Positions 9,356 through 17,471 of a stretch of 59,448 nt of DNA are shown here, piece by piece. Position 1 is the stretch's first letter, and the number at the start of each line of letters is the position of its first letter. Position numbers and translations under genes: made by a program. Below the pieces are notes generated by a model that did not search any database, was not told where the DNA came from, and saw nothing but the letters and a program-made list of their open reading frames with translations. The stretch covers positions 1-59,448 of the forward strand of contig DSBQ01000037.1 in the NCBI GenBank assembly GCA_011045995.1, in the 5' to 3' direction. The stretch comes from Methanoculleus sp. (GTDB lineage: Archaea > Halobacteriota > Methanomicrobia > Methanomicrobiales > Methanomicrobiaceae).

Positions 9356-10600
9356 ATGCAGTACAGGACAATGCCCGCCGGCGGGGATCGCCTCTCCGCC
9401 CTCGGATTCGGAACGATGCGGCTTCCGCTGAAGGAGAAGAAGATCGACGAGGAGCGGGCCACCCGCCTGATACGGGACGCGATAGATGCAGGCATCAACT
9501 ACATCGACACCGCGGTGCCCTACCATAACGGCGAGAGCGAGAGCTTTCTCGGGCGGGCACTCGCGGACGGCTACCGCGAGAGGGTGTTTCTGGCAACAAA
9601 ACTTCCCCCATGGTCCGTCTATTCGAGAGGCGATATGGACCGTCTTCTTGCGGCGCAGCTTGCAAAGCTCCGGACGGACTACATCGACTACTATCTCATC
9701 CACAGCCTCACCCGGCAGAGCTGGGAACGTATGCGCGACCTGGGGGTCATTGAATTTCTCGAAGATGCCAAGGCAAAGGGCCTGATCCGCCATATCGGGT
9801 TCTCCTTCCATGACGGCACCGAGGCATTCAGGGAGGTGGTCGACGCCCATTCCTGGGACTTCTGCCAGATCCAGTATAACATTCTCGACGAATACCATCA
9901 GGCAGGGACCGCCGGGCTCGAATACGCCGCCGACCGTGGCCTTGGAATCATCATTATGGAACCCCTCAGGGGAGGCAACCTGGCGAGGGACGTCCCGGAT
10001 GAGGTGCATGCCATCGAGGCCGGGGCAACGGTTCGGCGCACCCCGGCCGAATGGGCCCTCCGGTGGGTCTGGAACCGTCCCGAGGTGACCGTTGTCCTCT
10101 CCGGCATGAACGACGAGGCGCAGGTCAGGGAGAATATCCGCACAGCAGAAGACGCTCTCGCAGGATCACTCACAGAGGAAGAGCTGGGCATGATGGCACA
10201 GGTCAGGGACGTCTACCGGGCCCGGATGCTGGTCAATTGCACGGGATGCGGGTACTGCATGCCCTGCCCCTTCGGGGTCGACATTCCCGGATGCTTTGCC
10301 CACTATAACAACTACGGGCTCTTCGGAAAGAACCCCGCCTTCCATTATTATATCGGGCAGATGGTGGGAATCATGGAAAAGGAGAGCTACGCGGGGCTCT
10401 GCCGCCGGTGCGGCAGGTGCCTTGAGGCATGCCCGCAGCACCTCCCCATCCCCGACCTCCTGCAGGATGTCTCCCGGACCTTTGAAGGCCCCCTTTTTGC
10501 CCTTCTCCGGCGCGCCCTGAAGCACCTGAAGGTGCTGTACCCTCACTGGACGCACCTGAAGAACCGTCGCTACACGTCCAGGAAAACCAAAGAGGCATAA
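9356..10600 (+). CDS. Aldo/keto reductase with C-terminal double 4Fe-4S ferredoxin domain
   Basis: The 414-residue protein joins a TIM-barrel aldo/keto reductase (residues about 1-280) to an iron-sulfur tail. Barrel marks include GFGTMRLPL, the catalytic Asp and Tyr in YIDTAVPYHNGESE, Lys in FLATKLPP, and His in YYLIHSL. The tail has CTGCGYCMPCPFGVDIPGC and CRRCGRCLEACPQHLPIP, enough cysteines for two [4Fe-4S] clusters. The family is common in anaerobes and methanogens; substrate and electron partner (ferredoxin or NAD(P)H) are unknown. Start chosen at the ATG at 9356, where the barrel sequence begins at once. It stands alone, with a 172-base gap to the next gene. Confidence 0.9.
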   Translation: MQYRTMPAGGDRLSALGFGTMRLPLKEKKIDEERATRLIRDAIDAGINYIDTAVPYHNGESESFLGRALADGYRERVFLATKLPPWSVYSRGDMDRLLAAQLAKLRTDYIDYYLIHSLTRQSWERMRDLGVIEFLEDAKAKGLIRHIGFSFHDGTEAFREVVDAHSWDFCQIQYNILDEYHQAGTAGLEYAADRGLGIIIMEPLRGGNLARDVPDEVHAIEAGATVRRTPAEWALRWVWNRPEVTVVLSGMNDEAQVRENIRTAEDALAGSLTEEELGMMAQVRDVYRARMLVNCTGCGYCMPCPFGVDIPGCFAHYNNYGLFGKNPAFHYYIGQMVGIMEKESYAGLCRRCGRCLEACPQHLPIPDLLQDVSRTFEGPLFALLRRALKHLKVLYPHWTHLKNRRYTSRKTKEA

Positions 10601-10772
10601 TCAACCGGTCGCACGGTATCCGCTGGTCCGGCCCGTGCAATGATACGGAGAAAGGAGGTCCATTTCCCTTTCTGATCCCGTGAATATAATGGAAATGCTG
10701 ATGTATGCCGCAGGCAACATCATCCTGACTGGTACGGAGACGAATCGGGAAATCGCCCGAGGAGCCGCGGCA

Positions 10773-12845
10773 ATGAACCTTTTCAGCACCCCTCACCGCA
10801 GCAGAACCAATGACCCTTCGTCAGGCAATTACGCAAACGGGGGGAAACCTGCTGCACGGCCCGACGGTAATGCCGGTAATGCCGGCAACCGTTCCGACAT
10901 GCTCCGGTTTATCGGGCCCGGCCTGTTGCTTGCCATTGCTGCCGCCGGCGAGAGCGGTATTGCCGAGGCGATCGAGATCGGGGCCCACTTTGGCTATGCC
11001 GTCATCTGGGTGATCGCCCTCACCCTGATGTTCAAGTTTGCCTTTGCAAACGGTATCGCCCGCTACACCCTCGTCACCGGGGAGACGATCTTTGACGGTA
11101 TTGGCCGCATTCCGGGCCCCCGTCACTGGGCAAACTGGCTCGTGATGACCATCTACCTCCTCGAGATGTTCGCGTTCGGGGGGATGCTCCTCCTCGGTGC
11201 CATATTCATGGACTATCTCCTCCCCGGGGCCTTCTCCCCCGAAATTATCGCGATCATCACCATCACCGCCGTCATCCTCCTCCTCTGGAAAGAATCATAC
11301 GAACGTCTCGAGACGATAATTCTTGCAATCGCCCTTCTCCTCTTCTTTGGCATCGGCTTCTCTCTCCTGAAGTTCCCGCTCAGCCTCACCGCAGTATCGA
11401 CCGGCATCGTCCCGCAGATCCCGGACGGTTCGCTTTTTGCCATCATGGCCCTGGTGGGGGCTGTCGGGTCCGGTCTCAACATCCTCCTCTCCTCTATCTG
11501 GCTCAGGGAAAAGACCGGTGGCGAACACGGGACCGACTGTTTCCGGCGCTGGATGCCCGGCGTCAATTTGGACCTTGCCCTCGCGTTCCTCTTCATTGGT
11601 CTCGTCACCGTCCTCTTCATCTCGCTCGGGATGACCGGGTTTGCCGTCTCCTACATCGAACACGGAGAGTCCTTCCCGCTCGACTCCCTCATTGCGCAGG
11701 TTCTCTACGTGATCGCCTATATTCCGTATGGAGTCCCGGTCTTCCTCGCCTTCGGGTACCTCATCATGTTCGGTGCCGTCCTCACCGGGATGGATGGACG
11801 TGCCCGGGCGATCTCCTCGTTTCTCCGCACCGATATGGGAATGCAGTACGAAGAACGCGACCTCTTCCTTCTCCTCCTGATGCTCCCTTCCCTCATGATC
11901 CTCATGGCTGTGGTTGCCGGGGAACCGATGGCCGTTGTGCACGGGGTATCGGCAGTTGCCGCCATCGCCTTTGCAGTGATGGGATTTGTCCTGATGTACC
12001 TTGACATGCAGCTGCCCGAAGGGGGCAGAGGGTCACGCCTCTGGCTGCTTATCATCGGCACGGGAAGCACCGTCTTTCTGCTGATGGCGCTCTTCATGGA
12101 GGAAGCCGTCCTTTCCTTCGGTCTTCCGCTTGCTGAACGGCTGATCGTCGTCGCCTTCGTCCTCTTCGTCTTTGCCCGGACAAAGCTCTTCAGGTCGCTC
12201 ATTGACGGGACGACGGGGGCGTGGGACCGCCTCTGGGCCGTCCTTATCTTCGGTGTCCTCTCGGTCTACGGAACCTTCCGCGGGATACCATACGAGGATA
12301 TCATCATCAACTTCCGCGACCTCGGACCCATCCTGGCGGGAATGGTCGGCGGCCCTCTCGTCGGGGCGGGTGCCGGAGTCATCGGCGCTGTGTACCGGTA
12401 TCCCATCGGGGGCAGCACGGCCCTCGCCTGTGCGGCTGCGGCCGTCGCGGCGGGTATCATTGCCGGCCTGTATACGAAGATGTTCCGGGGTGACATCACC
12501 GTCCCCCGGGCGATTCTCCTGATCATCATCGTCGAGGCGGTGCACATCTTCATCCTCATCCCGCTCCTCTCCGGTATCCCTGCCTTCACCGACTTCCTTG
12601 TCATCGTGCGGGTCACCTTTCTCCCGATGGTGGCAGCCCAGTCCCTCGGGGTGGTCATCTTCCTCTTCATTCTGGCGGATGAAGGTCTTTCCCTGAAGAC
12701 ACGGTTTTCCGGCACCGGCAACCGGCCGGGGGACGGCGGCATCCCCCCGGAAAGGAGCGGGGCCGGGACCGACAGGCCTGAACAGTTCCGGGGCGAAGAT
12801 GCATGGCAGACAGCGGCACCCGTCTCAGAAGGTGAGGATGCATGA
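10773..12845 (+). CDS. Nramp-like transporter fused to a LytS-type 5TM receptor domain
   Basis: A 690-residue polytopic membrane protein in two parts. Residues about 40-450 look Nramp-like (FIGPGLLLAI, TLMFKFAFANGIARYTLVTG, EMFAFGGMLLLG). The canonical metal ligands are absent, however: helix 1 reads AAAGESGI where metal transporters have DPGN, and helix 6 reads GAVGSGLNILLSSIW without MPHN. From about residue 500 the sequence switches to the 5TM-5TMR_LYT sensor fold: FRDLGPILAGMVGGPLVGAG, YRYPIGGSTALACAAAAVAA and IIAGLYTKMFRG. A GAGGAG Shine-Dalgarno eight bases before 10773 sets this start over earlier in-frame GTG/ATG codons. It overlaps the binding-protein gene by four bases. A ligand-gated transporter is an inference. 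Confidence 0.78.
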   Translation: MNLFSTPHRSRTNDPSSGNYANGGKPAARPDGNAGNAGNRSDMLRFIGPGLLLAIAAAGESGIAEAIEIGAHFGYAVIWVIALTLMFKFAFANGIARYTLVTGETIFDGIGRIPGPRHWANWLVMTIYLLEMFAFGGMLLLGAIFMDYLLPGAFSPEIIAIITITAVILLLWKESYERLETIILAIALLLFFGIGFSLLKFPLSLTAVSTGIVPQIPDGSLFAIMALVGAVGSGLNILLSSIWLREKTGGEHGTDCFRRWMPGVNLDLALAFLFIGLVTVLFISLGMTGFAVSYIEHGESFPLDSLIAQVLYVIAYIPYGVPVFLAFGYLIMFGAVLTGMDGRARAISSFLRTDMGMQYEERDLFLLLLMLPSLMILMAVVAGEPMAVVHGVSAVAAIAFAVMGFVLMYLDMQLPEGGRGSRLWLLIIGTGSTVFLLMALFMEEAVLSFGLPLAERLIVVAFVLFVFARTKLFRSLIDGTTGAWDRLWAVLIFGVLSVYGTFRGIPYEDIIINFRDLGPILAGMVGGPLVGAGAGVIGAVYRYPIGGSTALACAAAAVAAGIIAGLYTKMFRGDITVPRAILLIIIVEAVHIFILIPLLSGIPAFTDFLVIVRVTFLPMVAAQSLGVVIFLFILADEGLSLKTRFSGTGNRPGDGGIPPERSGAGTDRPEQFRGEDAWQTAAPVSEGEDA

Positions 12846-14006
12846 CCCGGCTTCTTGACATACTCCCCTATCTGTTTGCTGCCGGTCTCATCACCGCAAT
12901 CGTCACCGGGACACTGGTCGCGACCCCCGACTATGGCGAGGCGGAGACTCTCGATGTCGGCCTCGTCCTCCCCCTCTCCGGCAGCCTTGCCGGCTACGGG
13001 GTGGACATCAGGGACGGCATCACCATTGCAGTCGACGAGATAAACAGGGACGGCGGTATCGGCGGAAAGGATCTCCGCATCATCTGCAGGGACAACCAGG
13101 GCTCGGCGAACCGAACCGCTGCGATCGTGGAGGATTTTGCGGCAGAGGGCATCCCTGTCGTCATAGGGCCGGTGACGAGCACCAGCGCGCTTGCGGCCGC
13201 CAAGGTCGCCGATGAACGGCAGATCGTCCTGATAACCCCGACCGCGACGACCCCTCTTCTCTCCGGAGCCGGCAGGTATGTCTACCGCACCATCTCTTCG
13301 GACACCTATCAGGGACGCGGGATGGCGACAGTGCTCATGAGCCTCCACCCGGAGGTGGAGAACGTAGCAGTGATGTATATCGACAATGCCTACGGCAACG
13401 GCCTCCGGGAACCCTTTGCCGGCACCCTTGCCGCACTCGGCGGGACCGTCGTCTGTGAGGTCCCGTTCAGCGAGGGTCAGGATACCTTCACCGACGCCAT
13501 CGCTGAGGTCCGCCTATCGGGGGCAGAGGCGGTTGCCCTCATCAGCTACCTCTCCGAGGCAGAGCATATTATTCGTGAGGCAAGACGTCAGGACCTCGCG
13601 GTCGCATGGATTGGCTCGGACGGCATCGTCACCTCGGAACTCATCACCGTGGCAGGTGACGCAACCGAGGGAATCGTTGCAACGATCCAGGCAAACCAGG
13701 TCCGGTCCTCCTCCTTTATCGCGAAGTACGGCAGCCTCACAGGAAAGGACACCGTCAACTGGGAGGCGGCATATGCATACGATACAATGATGATCGTCGC
13801 CGAGGCCATTGAGTACGGCGGCTATTCGGCAGACGGCATACGCAGCCATCTCGACCGCATCAGGTACGTCGGCATCTGCGGACCGAAGGTCTTTTGACGA
13901 AAACGGGGATGTACCCCCCGCATTCGATGTGATGCGGGTAGAGGAGGGCGCCTGGACCCGCGTTCCCTGGAGCGAGCTTGCTGCCGCCAGTATGACCGGA
14001 CACTGA
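12842..14006 (+). pseudogene. Periplasmic ligand-binding protein (Leu/Ile/Val-binding type), frame broken near the C-terminus
   Basis: Peripla_BP_6 fold protein, exported or membrane-anchored by one N-terminal helix (LLDILPYLFAAGLITAIVTG). The mature part begins LDVGLVLPLSGSLAGYGVDI and contains RDGITIAVDEINRDGG, VVIGPVTSTSALAAAKV, VAVMYIDNAYGNGLREPF and WEAAYAYDTMMIVAEAI. The first frame ends GICGPKVF-stop at 13897, but the family's closing strand SFDENGDVPPAFDVMRV...GAW follows immediately in another frame and ends at 14006. Removing one base in AAGG near 13887-13892 restores GPRSFDENGD. No ABC permease or ATPase gene follows. Its four-base overlap with the fused transporter suggests they work together. 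Confidence 0.76.
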
Positions 14007-14296
14007 CTTCCTCCTCACCGGTGAGATCGTCACAGCCTCCTCCAAGACGTTTCCTTCGGAAACGGTGTTCCCGATGGTCCGCAGCATCAATCCTCTTCGC
14101 GGCCTCCATGCCCGACAATGCTTACCGGAGTAGTGGAGAGTCGGCCGGCAGGGCATGGAGCCGCGCACAGGGGTGCCACCGCCGGACCTTCACATGGTCT
14201 CCGCCGGGTTGGCGGCCTCCCCCATCACGTCCCCTCGTGCGCACCACACTTCCGGGGGAGAAAATCTCAAATAGGGATTCAAGAGTATCAGATATG
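14007..14296. other. Intergenic region before small acidic protein gene
   Basis: About 290 bases with short GC-rich inverted stretches (for example TTTCCTTCGGAAA near 14048) that could terminate the upstream operon. AATCTCAAATAGGG near 14264 is a possible TATA region for the following gene. No coding feature recognised. Confidence 0.4.
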
Positions 14297-14310
14297 GGAC
14301 AATATTGTCC
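14297..14310. promoter_or_regulatory. Perfect 14-bp palindrome, candidate operator
   Basis: GGACAATATTGTCC is a perfect palindrome 23 bases before the ATG of the small acidic protein gene at 14334. Position between the possible TATA region and the start codon fits a repressor site. Which regulator binds is unknown. Confidence 0.5.
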
Positions 14311-14333
14311 ATAAAGAAGGATGATTGCATACC

Positions 14334-14522
14334 ATGTGGGTGAAGGTTGAACGACCTGACGGAGAGATCACCGAAAAGGAGATCCCCGCCTGTACATATC
14401 TGACCATCGGTGATGTGCTGGAAGACGGCTCCATCATCATCGACCTCCTGTTTTCCGATGATGATGATGATGACATGACGGCCTACGGCATCTACGACGG
14501 AGAAGACGACGAGTACTTCTGA
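14334..14522 (+). CDS. Small acidic protein, unknown function
   Basis: Predicted 62-residue protein beginning MWVKVERPDGEITEKEI, with a middle CTYLTIGDVLEDGSIIIDLL and a very acidic tail (six consecutive Asp, then GEDDEYF at the end). AAGGATGATT lies at ribosome-binding distance before the ATG at 14334. No family recognised. Reasons to accept it are the start context, the palindrome just upstream, and balanced amino-acid use before the Asp run. The acidic tail is partly encoded by a (GAT)n tract at 14456-14472, which could vary in length by slippage. No membrane segment or signal peptide. Confidence 0.55.
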   Translation: MWVKVERPDGEITEKEIPACTYLTIGDVLEDGSIIIDLLFSDDDDDDMTAYGIYDGEDDEYF

Positions 14523-15823
14523 TACGACCACCAGAACCTGAGAGGGCACCTGACAGGGAACCGGATCATAACAGGGACCGGGAACCAACCGCCATCCCTG
14601 GAGAATGGGCCACGAACAGAGATGGATGGAAGAAGAAAGAGAAGAATACCGGGGGGCGGCCCATGCTCAGCCGTTCTGCGGACAGAAAACCCGTTCATCT
14701 TCCTCTTCGCACGCCTTGTCATCGTCATCCTTATCCACCCTTTGCCGGGTTCCCTGACCCGGAGGGCTCCTCCTCAGAACCGGGAGACCCGCACTCCTGA
14801 TCCTAAAAGGATCTACGCCCTTCATCCGCACGAAACGCCATTTTGTCATCGCCATGCTCCTCCACATCCCCCGGCCGCCGCGTTGCCACGTCGCTGGCAT
14901 TCCCCGGCGAAGAGAGCGCTCTCATTATTTCTCCTGCCGGAACCCCCGCCATGACATTCTTCCTCTTTCTCACCCCCGTCATCCTGCTGAGCGCCGCAGT
15001 TCGGGTATCGGAACGGCACTCTTCAGGACCAAGCCCATGCCGGGACGCGGACCATCGGCGGCGACGGTGTCTATGCAATGCAGGACAACTATCAATCGGG
15101 AAAAGGTTTCTCATATGGCTGGCGAACCAACCGCCGGGAAGAGACCGCACACGAAATGGCATCGGACACCTCCGTCCCGGTGAAGAAGGTCACGTTTTCG
15201 GTACTCCTCGCCTGGGGTGCACGCCACTTCTTCTGCCAGTGTGCCAGCGTGCCACCGTTCCCGAACAAAAGGGTATGCAGCCCGGAGCGGTGGCTTTCGC
15301 CTCGTTCGATGGAGGAGAGGATACAGGGGTACGGGATGATTCCCCCATGCCGGCAGGGCACACATCCGGACCACTCTTTGCCGAATCCCCTGCGACTGAG
15401 GGGGAGATCATCACCGCTCTCGTGGCACATGTCCGGGGAGATGCGTCCGTCTTCGGCACTCCCGATAGAAATCCCGCAACTGTGGTGCCTGCGAGAACGA
15501 ACGGGATGGAGGAGGTCTTCGGAACAGCGCGCATCTTCCCCGGAAGGGTGCCCGGACTCGCGCTGGAGCCTGGCTATGGCATCACCTTCTTCGAACGTGG
15601 ACGATGCATGGGAAAAGAAGAAGGATTATACCAGCCACAGGCAGGGCGTTTCCTGCATAAACCTGCATACGGTTTATAATTCTTAGGCGCTATTGCCAGC
15701 GCAGGGATGGGTAAAAGGGGGGAGGGGAGGCCCCGGGAACGGCCCGTGTCCCGGGACGGAAATCCTGCTGCAGCGATGGAACGTTGGGAGGGAGGAGAGG
15801 GACCAAAAATTCAATGTCTCTTT
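14523..15823. other. 1.3 kb with no supportable intact gene; possible remnant of a secreted or sensor protein
   Basis: Long open frames exist but composition argues against coding in most. Two pieces look like gene debris. A hydrophobic signal-like segment is encoded from an ATG near 14952 (MTFFLFLTPVILLSAA). In a neighbouring frame at about 15000-15130 there is a well-behaved stretch with YRNGTLQDQAHAG and GGDGVYAMQDNYQSG. Downstream, a third frame has EGEIITALVAHVRGDASVFG. Together they suggest one frameshift-riddled gene, perhaps an extracellular sensor, but no family is certain. The 15690-15820 part has G-rich runs and nothing recognisable. Confidence 0.3.
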
Positions 15824-16009
15824 TTAGTCGACCTCATCCCGTTCGGAGACCATGACCAGAATTTCGCGATCCTCGATGTGCCACTCTGACGCATAGTCGA
15901 GGCTTGAGATGTCCGAGTACCTCTCGGGAACATACTCATCGCGTTCCTCCATGTCATAGATCCTCATGGGCTTAAGGGCTCCAAAGCCGGTGATGAAACC
16001 AAACACCAT
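15824..16009 (-). CDS. Small conserved-looking protein, unknown function
   Basis: Predicted 61-residue protein starting MVFGFITGFGALKPMRIYDM, followed by a charged part (MEERDEYVPERYSDISSLDY) and ending EILVMVSERDEVD. A TATA-like ATTTATACG sits about 35-40 bases upstream on the minus strand, so the message has a very short leader, typical of archaea. Charged, strand-like composition and the promoter support it as real. No family recognised, no partners: it stands alone between a gene-poor region and an AT-rich island. Confidence 0.6.
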   Translation of the reverse strand: MVFGFITGFGALKPMRIYDMEERDEYVPERYSDISSLDYASEWHIEDREILVMVSERDEVD

Positions 16010-16040
16010 TTTTCTCTACATTGAAGCCTCTTACACGGGC

Positions 16041-16050
16041 ACGTATAAAT
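16041..16050 (-). promoter_or_regulatory. TATA box for the small gene at 15824-16009
   Basis: Read on the minus strand the sequence is ACATTTATACG, an archaeal TATA-box match preceded by an A-rich stretch (AACAAA). It lies about 35 bases before the ATG at 16009, placing transcription start within roughly ten bases of the start codon. Confidence 0.5.
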
Positions 16051-16548
16051 GTTTTGTTAATGTCAATTAAAGATTTGAACCTTGTTTATAAAAAGAGAAC
16101 CAAAAAACGCCCGGATTCGCATTCTATGAAGGAATACAGCCATATGAGGCAAAATCAAAGATTTTAGGGGCACATTAATTTAAAAAATAGCAAAGATGCT
16201 CCAGAATCATATTTAGACTTATTTTAGAGTGAATATCGGATCCAATACCAACAGGGGAGGAGGCACCAACGCCTTGGCGCGCGTAATACGCAAAGGAAAA
16301 ATCCTGATGTATTGCTACGTGCCGCAGGAATCTTTATATTAATTTCTCCGATGGATGGGAACTACACTCACCAACCTCATGAAAGTATCTCCTCCACATC
16401 GAAAGGAGAACAGGATTATCGGAATGGTACGCCACCTCCACAGGAGATGCATCATGGGCCCCGCCAGAGGCCCTTGGGGAACCCGCCCTCCATTTGATAG
16501 GCAATACACACTGCACTATTTCAACAGATGTCGAATGCCCTACATCCT
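16051..16548. other. AT-rich intergenic island
   Basis: About 500 bases, strongly AT-rich from 16050 to 16240 against the GC-rich background, then mixed. Contains several TATA-like words (TTTATAAAAAG near 16085, CTTATTTTAG near 16218, TTTATATTAATT near 16332) and a purine-rich GGGGAGGAGG at 16254. No open frame here has family resemblance. An unannotated small RNA is possible but I see no defined secondary structure. Confidence 0.35.
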
Positions 16549-16971
16549 TCACGGGAGGAGGTCAAATGCGGAAACGAGGTGTTTTCGGATGACTTCTTTA
16601 GGGTAGGCCCCGGTCAGCCGCCCCACCATCTGCCCGTTCCTGAAGAACAGGAGCGTGGGAATGGCACTGATCTGGTAGGACTGCATCAGAGCGGGGTTGG
16701 CATCCGCATCACATTTTGCCACTGTTACGATACCGGCAAACTCAACCGCCAGTTCGTCAATCACCGGACCCACCATCCTGCATGGCCCGCACCATTCCGC
16801 CCAGCAGTCAACAAGAAGATTATCGTTCTCACGGATGACGTCCGAAAAGTTCAGGTCTGTCACCTCCACCACCCCGGTCGCTTCCTCTCCCTTACCCATC
16901 AGCGCCTCCAGTTGGCGACGTCGTTTCTCGCGCAGCTGTTCGAGCTCTTCGTCATGGGTTCCATCACTCAT
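16549..16971 (-). CDS. trxA: Thioredoxin with charged N-terminal extension
   Basis: Cytoplasmic disulfide reductase of 140 residues. The thioredoxin fold starts at about residue 38 (TDLNFSDVIRENDNLLVDCW), has the active site WCGPCRM, the cis-proline segment ISAIPTLLFFRNGQ and a final helix. Before it lies a highly charged helix (DEELEQLREKRRRQLEALMG), about 30 residues longer than a minimal thioredoxin and resembling the N-terminus of archaeal PDCD5-like DNA-binding proteins; this extension may mediate protein or nucleic-acid contacts. The ATG at 16971 is preferred over the in-frame TTG two codons upstream. Single gene, next to the initiator tRNA. Confidence 0.9.
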   Translation of the reverse strand: MSDGTHDEELEQLREKRRRQLEALMGKGEEATGVVEVTDLNFSDVIRENDNLLVDCWAEWCGPCRMVGPVIDELAVEFAGIVTVAKCDADANPALMQSYQISAIPTLLFFRNGQMVGRLTGAYPKEVIRKHLVSAFDLLP

Positions 16972-17066
16972 ACCCAACCGGTGAGTCGCCCGGATATTTA
17001 TTGGTGGCTGTTAAAACCCCCTTTGGACGGATTTTCCCGGAATCGAACCCCAGGGGAACAATCAAA

Positions 17067-17075
17067 AGTTATATC
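17067..17075 (+). promoter_or_regulatory. TATA box for initiator tRNA gene
   Basis: AAAAGTTATATC centred near 17071, about 42 bases before the mature 5' end of the tRNA, consistent with an archaeal promoter and a short 5' leader removed by RNase P. Confidence 0.55.
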
Positions 17076-17112
17076 ACCAGACGGATCATAGTAGTATGGC
17101 ACAGGTCTGAGA

Positions 17113-17187
17113 AGCGAGGTGGGGTAGTCAGGAAATCCCGACGGGCTCATAACCCGTAGACCGATGGTTCAAATCCATCCCTCGCTA
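17113..17187 (+). tRNA. Initiator tRNA-Met (CAU)
   Basis: 75 nucleotides fold as a cloverleaf. The acceptor stem AGCGAGG (17113-17119) pairs with CCTCGCT (17180-17186), followed by discriminator A; the 3' CCA is not encoded. The anticodon loop CTCATAA carries CAT. The T arm has GATGG/CCATC around TTCAAAT. Two features mark it as initiator: the A1-U72 acceptor pair and an anticodon stem ACGGG/CCCGT with three consecutive G-C pairs next to the loop, as in archaeal initiator tRNAs. A T-rich tract (ATTTTACGCGTTTATTTTTC) follows and probably terminates transcription. The 14-bp tandem repeat lies just downstream. Confidence 0.93.
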
Positions 17188-17210
17188 TTTTACGCGTTTA
17201 TTTTTCTTTC
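17188..17210 (+). terminator. T-rich terminator after the tRNA
   Basis: Two T clusters (TTTTACG and TTTATTTTTCTTTC) directly after the tRNA 3' end, the usual archaeal intrinsic termination signal. Confidence 0.5.
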
Positions 17211-17236
17211 ATTTCCATCATTCATGCGTTATCGTC

Positions 17237-17278
17237 GTTTTTTCCATCGGGTTTTTTCCATCGGGTTTTTTCCATCGG
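17237..17278. repeat. Three perfect tandem copies of a 14-bp unit
   Basis: GTTTTTTCCATCGG occurs three times without a mismatch at 17237-17250, 17251-17264 and 17265-17278. Each copy carries a T6 run, so on the plus strand it could act as a serial termination signal behind the tRNA. No coding frame uses it. Confidence 0.85.
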
Positions 17279-17415
17279 TGTTCTTTCATCTTTTCTGCAC
17301 GAAAACCTCTGGCTGTCTGCGATGCCGGACACATCAGAAGATATCCGGGGCCATTCCCCGGGCCATGGTACAGGAGCGAAACGGGCATAGGTGCCCGGGC
17401 AGGCGGCAACCCCCT

Positions 17416-17423
17416 TAAAAAAT
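17416..17423 (-). terminator. Probable terminator of the lsm-rpl37e-purF transcript
   Basis: On the minus strand a T6 run (AATATATTTTTTAAGGGGG) lies about 50 bases past the purF stop codon, a typical archaeal oligo-T stop. Confidence 0.4.
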
Positions 17424-17471
17424 ATATTAAGCAATATCCCCGGGATGGGCGCCGGTGCCCCTGCGCAGGTG

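Noticed and set aside
14843-15679. 278-codon plus-strand frame as a single intact gene
   Set aside because: Cys/His/Arg-rich and irregular, with coding-like pieces switching frame; treated as possible gene debris.
17237-17278. Tandem repeat as a CRISPR array
   Set aside because: Units are contiguous 14-mers without spacers and there are no cas genes in the window.
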